This document shows positions 1 through 5,510 of a stretch of DNA of 6,343 bases, piece after piece. This DNA comes from an uncultured Flavobacteriales bacterium (lineage in GTDB: Bacteria > Bacteroidota > Bacteroidia > Flavobacteriales > Crocinitomicaceae). The notes under the pieces were generated by a model that saw only the letters and a program-made list of their open reading frames with translations, did no database searches and was not told the DNA's origin. The position numbers and the translations under genes are program-made. Where the stretch lies: the NCBI GenBank assembly GCA_946886545.1, contig CAMPIU010000181.1, positions 1 to 6,343 of the forward strand, in the 5' to 3' direction. Numbering within the stretch: position 1 is the first letter of the stretch; the number at the start of each line of letters is the position of its first letter.

Positions 1-616
1 CTTCCGATACTATTTTAGTACTCAAATCAATGTAAATTAAACGCATGAATGTGTGATATTTTTCCTTTTCAGGAAGACTTGCTCCATGAAGCTTTGCCGT
101 CATTGAAAAATAGGTTTCTGCCATCACAACTAAATCTTTATTAATAAAGAATAATTTCTGGTCGACTATTGAACCCCAAGAACTCAAATAGCTTGCAGTC
201 GCGTTGTATTTATCCCTCCCACTTTTCAATCCTTCTACTTCAGGAACTGGTATCTCACAGATTTCACGGGTGTTGGATGAGTAATTGCGAATAAAGATCA
301 TTTTATCATACCCATCAGCAGTGAAAAAAACATCGTCATTCACTGAGTAATTATTTTTAGATATGAAGTGATTGTATTTGAGTTTTTTGCCTGCAATTGG
401 ATTAGGTGATTTTTCAAGAATCTCTCCCTCTAGATTCATTAAAAGAATCTGCTTTTCAAAAGCAGCAACGAAGGTTTTGCTATTAACAAAATGAATTGCG
501 GAAAATTCTCCTTGGTCTGTTCCCGCTTTTGCAATTAAGTCAACGATTTGATCTTGTCCGGCAGCATGAATAGTTATTAAGGAGAATAAAATTATTAAGC
601 GGAAAATAAATCTCAT
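1..616 (-). CDS. Exported protein of unknown function, C-terminus cut by left window edge
   Basis: An open frame runs without a stop from an ATG at 614-616 to the left edge, giving 205 codons of a longer protein. It starts MRFIFRLIILFSLITIHAAG, a typical signal peptide with a basic start and a hydrophobic core. Cleavage is likely after residues 18-20 (HAA or AAG), so the protein should be exported. The mature part begins with QDQIVDLIAKAGTDQGEF and alternates short hydrophobic and polar stretches, such as FVAAFEKQILLMNLEGEILEK and KMIFIRNYSSNTREI, as in an all-beta protein. The QGEF segment followed by strand-turn-strand repeats recalls the six-bladed beta-propeller lipoproteins common in Bacteroidota, but no lipobox cysteine is present and the propeller idea is only inference. 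It is divergent from the ferredoxin gene, with an 87-base gap between the two starts. I do not recognise a specific family. The gene being real is well supported by frame length and signal peptide; its function is unknown. Confidence 0.8.
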   Translation of the reverse strand, partial: MRFIFRLIILFSLITIHAAGQDQIVDLIAKAGTDQGEFSAIHFVNSKTFVAAFEKQILLMNLEGEILEKSPNPIAGKKLKYNHFISKNNYSVNDDVFFTADGYDKMIFIRNYSSNTREICEIPVPEVEGLKSGRDKYNATASYLSSWGSIVDQKLFFINKDLVVMAETYFSMTAKLHGASLPEKEKYHTFMRLIYIDLSTKIVSE

Positions 617-680
617 GTTTAGATCATTATAAATTAGAACATAAATTTAAAAATTAATAATGGGCATTGAGTCTACTTAT

Positions 681-688
681 TAACTTTG
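681..688 (+). promoter_or_regulatory. Bacteroidetes-type -7 promoter element upstream of the ferredoxin gene
   Basis: The bases TAACTTTG match the TAnnTTTG -7 consensus used by the primary sigma factor of Bacteroidota. No good TTG -33 element lies at the usual 19-21 base distance; a TTG at 667-669 is too close. Transcription would start near 693-696, leaving a leader of only about 10 bases before the ATG at 704. The element also argues against the upstream in-frame TTG at 686-688, which lies inside it. Confidence 0.55.
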
Positions 689-703
689 CACAAAATCCAT
701 CAT

Positions 704-1027
704 ATGGCAGATATCAAAGTAACAATTATTGACCGCGAGGGAGTTGAACACGTTTTGGACGCTCCGACAGACATGAACATGAATATCATGGAATTGTGCA
801 AGGCTTACGAACTACCTGTGAAGGGAGAATGCGGCGGAATGGCCATGTGTGCTACTTGTCAATGTTATTTGGAATCTGAGACTCCTTTGGATGAACAAAG
901 CGATGCCGAATTAGATATGCTTGATCAGGCGTTTTTTGTAAAACCGAATAGTCGTTTGGGTTGTCAGATTCACATTTCAGAAGCGATTGACGGGATTGTT
1001 TTGCGCCTGGCACCGGAGGCAGAATGA
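704..1027 (+). CDS. [2Fe-2S] ferredoxin, adrenodoxin/ISC type
   Basis: This 107-residue protein is a small soluble electron carrier that fits the adrenodoxin-type plant-like ferredoxin fold. The four cluster ligands are visible as C43, C49, C52 and C87, with the spacing C-x5-C-x2-C-x34-C characteristic of this family (GECGGMAMCATC, then LGCQI). Two further cysteines, C32 and C54, are not needed for the cluster. Acidic residues between the third and fourth ligands (DEQSDAELDMLDQ, about 63-75) correspond to the helix that contacts redox partners in adrenodoxin. Length is normal for a complete single-domain protein. An in-frame TTG at 686 would add six residues (MHKIHH), but it lies inside the promoter element, so the ATG at 704 is preferred. 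The gene appears monocistronic. Its reductase and acceptor are not in the window, so its exact role (Fe-S cluster assembly, a P450 or another oxygenase) cannot be told. Confidence 0.93.
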   Translation: MADIKVTIIDREGVEHVLDAPTDMNMNIMELCKAYELPVKGECGGMAMCATCQCYLESETPLDEQSDAELDMLDQAFFVKPNSRLGCQIHISEAIDGIVLRLAPEAE

Positions 1028-1039
1028 TTTCTTCATTCT
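1021..1039 (+). other. Small perfect hairpin spanning the ferredoxin stop codon
   Basis: AGAATGA at 1021-1027 is perfectly complementary to TCATTCT at 1033-1039 around a 5-base loop, so the stop codon itself is in the 5' arm. The stem is AT-rich and no T run follows directly, so it is at best a weak terminator or a 3'-end stabilising structure. Confidence 0.4.
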
Positions 1040-1061
1040 AATTAAGTAATTTGACTTACCC

Positions 1062-1184
1062 TCCCCCTTTATCCCCCTCCTGCGCCTATGCTGATCGCGT
1101 GTCGCCAATAGCTTATGCTTACGCCATAGCTTCAGCATAGGCGCATAGCGATGGCACAAGCTTCAGCGCAAGCATAAAGGGGGA
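1062..1184. repeat. Composite inverted-repeat element with C-run/G-run termini (MITE- or REP-like)
   Basis: The outer ends form an 11-base perfect inverted repeat, TCCCCCTTTAT at 1062-1072 against ATAAAGGGGGA at 1174-1184. Inside lies a 14-base perfect inverted repeat, TGCGCCTATGCTGA at 1081-1094 against TCAGCATAGGCGCA at 1132-1145. A third, overlapping pairing is possible between TTATGCTT (1113-1120) and AAGCATAA (1170-1177). TCCCCCT occurs twice in the left end (1062-1068 and 1072-1078), and AGCTTCAGC is duplicated at 1128-1136 and 1159-1167. The interior is visibly richer in G+C than the AT-rich DNA on both sides. No open frame of note and no transposase are present, so it would be non-autonomous if mobile. 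A transcript could fold into a long stem that might help end transcripts from both sides. Whether it is a dispersed family in this genome cannot be seen from one copy. Confidence 0.65.
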
Positions 1185-1195
1185 ATTAAAAATTG

Positions 1196-1241
1196 CACAT
1201 TTTTGAGAAGAAGTTAGTCTAATTGCTAATTTAAAAATGTG
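1196..1241. other. AT-rich imperfect hairpin next to the inverted-repeat element
   Basis: CACATTTTT at 1196-1204 is perfectly complementary to AAAAATGTG at 1233-1241, and a second short pairing, TTAG (1214-1217) with CTAA (1226-1229), lies inside it. The 5' arm is part of the first copy of the 17-base direct repeat; the second copy has no matching 3' arm in the same position. It may be a weak transcript end or part of a decayed element. Confidence 0.35.
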
Positions 1242-1338
1242 AGCTTCAACTTGCTCAGACAACTTCCTTTCTAATAAAAACCACTCAAAAAATCAGCTGA
1301 AAGGCAGTGAAATCGTTAGTTAAACTTTTAACAAAAGT

Positions 1339-1371
1339 CGCTCTATACTCGCTCTAAAGTCGCTCTATACT
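1339..1371. repeat. Three tandem copies of an 11-base repeat
   Basis: The units are CGCTCTATACT (1339-1349), CGCTCTAAAGT (1350-1360) and CGCTCTATACT (1361-1371). Units 1 and 3 are identical, so the larger 17-mer AAAGTCGCTCTATACTC occurs at 1334-1350 and again at 1356-1372, a 22-base period. A degenerate fourth copy, CGCTTTACTC, may follow at 1383-1392. The 11-base period is close to one helical turn, which would place any bound protein on the same face of the DNA, but no neighbouring start codon makes an operator role obvious. Confidence 0.7.
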
Positions 1372-1489
1372 CCCTTGATCTACGCTTTACTCATGAGGTA
1401 TCGGAAAAGCGGACTAATTTGATTGTTTCAAAGGGTCGTCCGAGTACCGAACCTATGCACATTTTTGAGAAGGGTTGTTATCTAAAGTA

Positions 1490-1505
1490 CGAGCAAGTAT
1501 GCTCG
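1490..1505 (-). terminator. Strong short hairpin downstream of the nadE operon, possible weak terminator
   Basis: CGAGCA (1490-1495) and TGCTCG (1500-1505) form a 6-base-pair, GC-containing stem with a 4-base loop. Beyond one A-C mismatch, two more pairs (GT/AC) are possible. It lies about 80 bases after the stop of the last gene of the minus-strand operon and is the clearest hairpin there. On the minus strand it is followed by TACTTTAGA rather than a true U run, so intrinsic termination would be weak. Confidence 0.3.
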
Positions 1506-1585
1506 CACCAGCTTAATGGAAATTACTTAAAGCACGCAGATTTGATAGATTCCGTAGATTTTATCTGGAATTTCATTATTACTCA

Positions 1586-2407
1586 TCATAAAGTAAATGT
1601 AAGACCGGTTCCAAGGCTGAAGATACCAAGCTGTCTTCTGAGGTTTACTTTCGACCAGATTTCTCTTCCTGAGAACCAATATTCGGATTCTTCCATTGCC
1701 CGGAATTTCTTTCTGTTGAATTGAAAAGCATACTGGTAGCGGAAACCTACATGAAACAGGATTCGCTTTGTAAGTGGATAATTCATTCTAAAACCGTACA
1801 TAAAGATCAAACCGCGAAATTCTTCTGTCTGTGAATCCAGTAATTTGTCCTTCACCTGTGCAGTTTGACCGGGAAGTTGCGGATCCATCAGTTCCACTTC
1901 CAAATTCCTGTCGGGAAATTGAATCAACGAATATCCTACCCCTATTTCACTTGCAAAACCACAGGGAACCCGGCTATCATTTAATGAGATGAGAACTTTG
2001 GGCATAAAAATGCTTTCACGAATTGGAAGATAAGCGACTTTTGCCATGGCATATTCCGTAATCATTGTTCCGGCAGTGTCTTTATAATTCCTGGTAATTT
2101 CATCTCTTGACTGCAAATTGACCCGATAAAAACGCTGTGAAAATTCGACTCCGAAACCTACTGATTCCGTAATTGCAATATTCAAACTGGTTCTATGTGC
2201 CACATCAAGCAGGTTATAAGAGCTATTCAGCATTCCCTTCTTCGAAACATAACCTTTGCGTTCACCAAAGATATTCTGGAAGAGTGGGAATTGGCCCTGA
2301 CCATCCACTTCCAGGAAAATCCGACGACCATAATATCCTACTTCCTGGGCATTTGAAAATGACGCACACAGCAGCAAGCAAAAAAGGAGTATTTTTTTAA
2401 TAGTCAT
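1586..2407 (-). CDS. Probable outer-membrane beta-barrel protein, partner of the upstream M48 protease
   Basis: This complete 273-residue protein begins MTIKKILLFCLLLCASFSNA, a clear signal peptide with likely cleavage after A20 (SNA|QEV). The LLLC stretch does not match a lipobox, since the residue before Cys is Leu, so it is not called a lipoprotein. The mature chain shows alternating amphipathic segments rich in Phe, Tyr and Gly (for example RRIFLEVDGQGQFPLF, SVGFGVEFSQRFYRVNL, RILFHVGFRYQYAFQF) and ends GIFSLGTGLTFTL, which suits the last strand of an outer-membrane barrel. The ATG at 2407 lies inside the end of the protease gene; the two overlap by 11 bases in different frames, so translational coupling is likely. 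It is the last gene of the nadE operon. I cannot name the family; transport, structural or protease-partner roles are all open. It would sit in the outer membrane if the barrel reading is right. Confidence 0.8.
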   Translation of the reverse strand: MTIKKILLFCLLLCASFSNAQEVGYYGRRIFLEVDGQGQFPLFQNIFGERKGYVSKKGMLNSSYNLLDVAHRTSLNIAITESVGFGVEFSQRFYRVNLQSRDEITRNYKDTAGTMITEYAMAKVAYLPIRESIFMPKVLISLNDSRVPCGFASEIGVGYSLIQFPDRNLEVELMDPQLPGQTAQVKDKLLDSQTEEFRGLIFMYGFRMNYPLTKRILFHVGFRYQYAFQFNRKKFRAMEESEYWFSGREIWSKVNLRRQLGIFSLGTGLTFTL

Positions 2408-4655
2408 TTTTCGCTTGTTTTAGTTGGTTAAACATCCCATTCAAACGAGAACCGATACTGTGTTTGGAGGCAGGTTCATTGACATAATATGATCTATCCA
2501 AAACCAATTCACCTGTTTTCAAATCCAGGACATAGAATTGCCAATCGGAATAATGCCCGGAAAGAATAGCTATCGGAAAGTAGACCAAGCCTACGGGAAG
2601 CAGCACAGTAAACAAGACCACATTTCCAGCATACAAATCCGGTGCGTAGGTATGCTGATATTCGAAAAACAGTAATTTATCCGTTTTAAACTTTGTTTTT
2701 ACCTTATTGAGTCCGGGAACATCCAAGACGAAATAATCGTTTTCATAATCCGTAATTGCACGAGTCAGACTGCGCTGTAGCATAGCATAATTATTCCAAT
2801 CTTCCGCACTTAATGTTTCCAGGTCTTTCAGGCTTAAACTTTCTACATGAATATTCAGGTCCGCTGCATTCGCATAAATTTCTTTGAAAACCAGATCCTT
2901 TGTCCGGAAGGTTTTGTAGACATCGATTTCAGTTGATTTGGTGGTTTCAAAAATTGCAGGCTGGAACAAAAGCAAGGAATCCATCTTCAAATGAACTTCT
3001 TCATCGTATTTAAAGAGCTCCAGGTTCTCTTGTTCTGCATCTGTCATTAAATTAAACTCATCTTTATCTTTATCCAGTTCACTTTTCCCGATGGAGAACT
3101 GTCTGAATTTATTTATGAAGTTGGTATCTCGAAGAATATCCGAAATTCCATACATGTAAAACTTGGCAGAATCGATCCCGAAATCCTCTGTAACTCCTTT
3201 GGATTGGTTTTCAATTACGGCATATTTATCCCATTCAGCAGCGTCAAATTTGGATTTGGAAGCAGTATCCTGTTTTAATTCTTTCTGGTAAGCAAGTGTT
3301 TCGCTGAAGTTCTTTGATGAAAATTTACTCCTTTCGAAATCATCACTCTTAACCAGTAACTGAATGGCGGTTTCATAACACTTCTTTGCAATCAGATCGC
3401 TCGTATCAGCCTGATAGGTGTCGTAAATGATCCGCAAACCCATTGCCTGTTTCCCTGCTTTCGGAAGCACGTTAATGAGTTGATTCAGGACGGAAATTTG
3501 TCCTTCGTAATATTTTGGCCTTTTCCGGTTTATGGAGTAAGAAGTAGAAACATAACTATAAGTCTCTTTCTTAATGGTAGATTTCATTATATCCAACCAG
3601 GCCTGTGACTTAACATTCTTTAAAAATGCCGATTCCGGATATTTTTTCTCCAGTATATAAATTGCATAAAGTGCTTCAACCGGTTCTTCCGCATAAACCT
3701 TATTCAAAACATATTCAAACCTCGCTATGTCCCGGATGTAAAAAAAAAGGAGACTATCCTGATACAAAATGTCCTTTTCCCAATCTTTAAATGTGGCTAT
3801 CTGATCGGAAACCTGCTCTTTCCTCTTGGCCAAGTTCGGATGAGACATCAGGTAATCGTTGTATTTAAACTTTGCAGATATCTCGTTCCTTTTAAAATCA
3901 AAATACATTTCCGGAACGTACATTTGATCCGTATTGAAATAGGTTTTATCCAGTTTCATTTCTTCAAACGGCAAATACGAATACAGCAACACGTCAAATG
4001 TTTTATTTATTTCACTTGACCGGTACCCGGCATCATGCACCATTTTAACAGCCAAACGATCTGCTTCCAGTTCATTTTCTCTTGAATAATTGCTTAAAAA
4101 ACGGGCTTTTTCATTGTAAGAATAGAATTTTTCCCTGGTCGCATATTCAAAAAGGTCCAATACGTGATGTTCCTGGTAATGAATGATCTCATGCGACAAT
4201 ACGAAAGCCAGTTGGGCTTCAGAAGTCAGCTGGGCAATTAATCCGGTGGTAACGAAGACAATTCCCTGTCGCGTGGAAAAGGCATTTGCTTCCGTAGAAT
4301 TGTAGACATAAAACCGCAATTTCCCTTCCAGATCGCTTTCTCCGGCAATCAACCTGTCTCCCAGATTCTGCAGATAAGAACTGATCGTGTCTCCGAATGT
4401 CACATTTCCCGAATGCAAAATTTCGTCAATGGAATAATTGATCTGTTCAACAAAAAACTCTCTTTTTCTATGGTTTAATGATTTCAGATCTTCCCGGTCG
4501 TCCTGTTTAATTTTGGTAAGTGTGGTATTGGAGAAATCTTTTGGGACCGGACCTTTACTGCACAGGGGTTTGTATTGATTAAAATCTGTTTGGGCAGTTG
4601 ACTGAAAGAAAACGATCAAAAAGCCGGAAAAAAGTATTTTTCTGCGGCTCAGCAT
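2397..4655 (-). CDS. Secreted M48-family zinc metalloprotease with long C-terminal extension
   Basis: This 752-residue protein carries an M48 peptidase domain. The zinc site is HEIIH (155-159, in VLSHEIIHYQEHH), with E156 as catalytic base. The third ligand is probably E195 in SRENELEADRLA, the family's ExxAD motif. The family's NAF (124-126) and VTTGLI segments precede the zinc helix, and a SHPNLAKRK motif (about 271-279) closes the domain. MLSRRKILFSGFLIVFFQSTA is a signal peptide, probably cut before Q22, placing the enzyme in the periplasm or outer membrane space. Residues from about 290 onward, over 450 in all, match no family I know. They look helical and acidic, then show a hydrophobic segment (about 678-698, with two prolines) followed by a strand-turn-strand stretch (WQFYVLDLKTGELVLDRSYYV). 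The ATG at 4655 is chosen over an in-frame TTG at 4679 because it starts the signal peptide directly and overlaps the nadE stop as ATGCTGA. Relatives such as BepA and LoiP act in envelope quality control; the same role here is inference. Confidence 0.93.
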   Translation of the reverse strand: MLSRRKILFSGFLIVFFQSTAQTDFNQYKPLCSKGPVPKDFSNTTLTKIKQDDREDLKSLNHRKREFFVEQINYSIDEILHSGNVTFGDTISSYLQNLGDRLIAGESDLEGKLRFYVYNSTEANAFSTRQGIVFVTTGLIAQLTSEAQLAFVLSHEIIHYQEHHVLDLFEYATREKFYSYNEKARFLSNYSRENELEADRLAVKMVHDAGYRSSEINKTFDVLLYSYLPFEEMKLDKTYFNTDQMYVPEMYFDFKRNEISAKFKYNDYLMSHPNLAKRKEQVSDQIATFKDWEKDILYQDSLLFFYIRDIARFEYVLNKVYAEEPVEALYAIYILEKKYPESAFLKNVKSQAWLDIMKSTIKKETYSYVSTSYSINRKRPKYYEGQISVLNQLINVLPKAGKQAMGLRIIYDTYQADTSDLIAKKCYETAIQLLVKSDDFERSKFSSKNFSETLAYQKELKQDTASKSKFDAAEWDKYAVIENQSKGVTEDFGIDSAKFYMYGISDILRDTNFINKFRQFSIGKSELDKDKDEFNLMTDAEQENLELFKYDEEVHLKMDSLLLFQPAIFETTKSTEIDVYKTFRTKDLVFKEIYANAADLNIHVESLSLKDLETLSAEDWNNYAMLQRSLTRAITDYENDYFVLDVPGLNKVKTKFKTDKLLFFEYQHTYAPDLYAGNVVLFTVLLPVGLVYFPIAILSGHYSDWQFYVLDLKTGELVLDRSYYVNEPASKHSIGSRLNGMFNQLKQAKNDY

Positions 4656-5428
4656 TTGATGTTTTCCGGGAGTAAACAAACTGGAATCGGTTCCATTTTG
4701 TGTTTATTGGCTTTATTCAGTTTGTGGTAAATTGCCAGAACCTCTTTTTGTCGCGGGTTCAATGTTTCTTCATTTCCGGTAAAATCCATAGCCCATTCAA
4801 GTTCAGGATAAGTTGCTCCCATCTGATCTTCATCGGAACGTCCATCTTCCCACAGACCATCCGTAGGTTTTGCGGTTAAAATAGAATCAACAATGTTTAG
4901 CGATCCGGCTAATTCAAATACTTCTGTTTTAGTCAAATCAGCTATCGGGCTCAGATCCACACCTCCATCACCATATTTGGTGAAGAAGCCCACTCCAAAA
5001 TCTTCGATTTTATTTCCGGTTCCGGTAACCAAAAGTCCATGAGTTTGTCCCAGGGCATACAATGTTGTCATTCTTAATCTTGCCCTGGAATTTGCCATTG
5101 CAAGATGATTTTCAACTGTCATGGAAGGGAATGTTCTCTCGAGCTGGTGAAAGGTATCCGTTAAATCAATCGTATGTGCTTCCACATTGGAAAAATTGGT
5201 CAGCAACCAATCAATATGTTCAGTTGCACGGCTTAGTTCAGCCTTCGGTTGGCGGATCGGCATATTCAGTACCAGCACTTTCAGACCTGTTCTTGCACAC
5301 AATGTTGAAGTGACAGCACTATCCACACCGCCGGATATTCCAACAACAAATCCGTTCACTCCGGCATTTAATGCGTATTGCTTCAACCAATTTGATATAT
5401 AATCGATTACTTGTAGTTCTTTTTCCAT
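4649..5428 (-). CDS. nadE: NAD+ synthase, ammonia-dependent short form
   Basis: This cytoplasmic enzyme adenylates nicotinic acid adenine dinucleotide with ATP and amidates it to NAD+, the last step of NAD synthesis. The 259-residue length fits the short form without an N-terminal glutaminase domain, so it should use free ammonia. The ATP pyrophosphatase P-loop is SGGVDS (32-37). The conserved core follows as VTGTGNKIEDFGVGFFTKYGDGG (about 134-156), then PIADLTKTEV (161-170), KPTDGLWEDGRSDEDQMGATY (187-207), and the C-terminal HKMEPIPV (243-250). All expected blocks are present and nothing looks broken. The Ile in GNKIED, where many homologues have Ser, is a small variation. It is the first gene of a three-gene minus-strand operon, and its stop overlaps the start of the protease by 7 bases. 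Its ATG is about 20 bases downstream of the terminator's T run, leaving little room for a promoter of its own. Confidence 0.96.
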   Translation of the reverse strand: MEKELQVIDYISNWLKQYALNAGVNGFVVGISGGVDSAVTSTLCARTGLKVLVLNMPIRQPKAELSRATEHIDWLLTNFSNVEAHTIDLTDTFHQLERTFPSMTVENHLAMANSRARLRMTTLYALGQTHGLLVTGTGNKIEDFGVGFFTKYGDGGVDLSPIADLTKTEVFELAGSLNIVDSILTAKPTDGLWEDGRSDEDQMGATYPELEWAMDFTGNEETLNPRQKEVLAIYHKLNKANKHKMEPIPVCLLPENIKC

Positions 5429-5447
5429 AAATCTCGATAGTAAAAAT

Positions 5448-5487
5448 AAAAAAAAAATCCCGTCCTGACTAAGCCGAGACGGGATTT
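5448..5487 (-). terminator. Rho-independent terminator of the 5511-6343 gene
   Basis: Read on the minus strand, AAATCCCGTC (plus 5478-5487 complement) pairs perfectly with GACGGGATTT (plus 5455-5464 complement) around a 13-base loop. The stem runs into ten consecutive T residues (plus 5448-5457), three of which pair in the stem. It lies 23 bases past the stop codon of the beta-barrel gene and just upstream of nadE, so it should separate the two transcripts. Confidence 0.92.
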
Positions 5488-5510
5488 ATAAGAACTTATC
5501 CTGTATTTAT

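Larger units (their letters stand above)
1194..1472. repeat. Pair of 17-base perfect direct repeats (1194-1210 and 1456-1472)
   Basis: TGCACATTTTTGAGAAG occurs identically at 1194-1210 and 1456-1472, spaced 262 bases apart in the same orientation; the 245 bases between contain no gene. The sequence is moderately complex apart from a T run, so chance is an unlikely explanation. It could mark a duplicated element end, an insertion or recombination boundary, or two copies of a longer decayed repeat. Only the repeat itself is observed; its origin is inference. Confidence 0.75.
1028..1585. other. Repeat-rich intergenic region without a supportable gene
   Basis: No frame on either strand here has a good start, coding-like composition or a recognisable product. 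The region holds, in order: the inverted-repeat element at 1062-1184; an AT-rich hairpin at 1196-1241; a small hairpin TGAGC/GCTCA at 1240-1257; a triplicated 11-mer at 1339-1371; a nested weak hairpin at 1410-1442 (CGGAC/GTCCG outside, TTTGA/TCAAA inside); the second copy of a 17-base direct repeat at 1456-1472; and a strong short hairpin at 1490-1505. It separates the converging ends of the ferredoxin gene (plus) and the nadE operon (minus), so it must contain the ends of both transcripts. The repeats suggest a place where dispersed elements have collected. Confidence 0.7.

Noticed and set aside
686..703. An upstream TTG start adding six residues to the ferredoxin.
   Set aside because: The TTG lies within the TAACTTTG promoter element, and the ATG at 704 gives the normal family N-terminus.
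977..1159. A 60-codon minus-strand frame across the ferredoxin end and the inverted-repeat element.
   Set aside because: It is antisense to the ferredoxin C-terminus and takes its start from inside the repeat. The Arg/Lys/Cys-rich product is what repeat DNA gives by chance.
1321..1400. The tandem 11-mers considered as a CRISPR array.
   Set aside because: The units are directly adjacent with no spacers and are far too short; no cas genes are present.
1410..1442. The nested hairpin CGGAC/GTCCG with TTTGA/TCAAA considered as part of a tRNA or integron attC site.
   Set aside because: No T-loop, anticodon arm or acceptor stem fits, and the attC core sites are missing. The stems are only five pairs each.
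1419..1724. A 101-codon plus-strand open frame beginning with TTG.
   Set aside because: It has no ATG near its start, its last third lies antisense to the well-supported beta-barrel gene, its first half overlaps hairpins and a direct repeat, and its product resembles nothing known. It is best seen as a chance frame or repeat remnant.
3740..3748. A run of nine A (T on the coding strand) in the protease gene as a possible frameshift or phase-variable site.
   Set aside because: The frame is intact through it and it encodes an ordinary Leu-Phe-Phe-Tyr stretch. Such runs are common in AT-rich genomes and one sequence cannot show variation.
4656..4679. An upstream TTG start adding eight residues to the M48 protease.
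   Set aside because: The added MFTPGKHQ would precede an already complete signal peptide, and the ATG at 4655 forms the ATGCTGA overlap with nadE.
5062..5402. Plus-strand open frames of 71-83 codons opposite nadE, and another of 75 codons at 2173-2400.
   Set aside because: They lie wholly antisense to strongly conserved or well-supported minus-strand genes and show no recognisable product.
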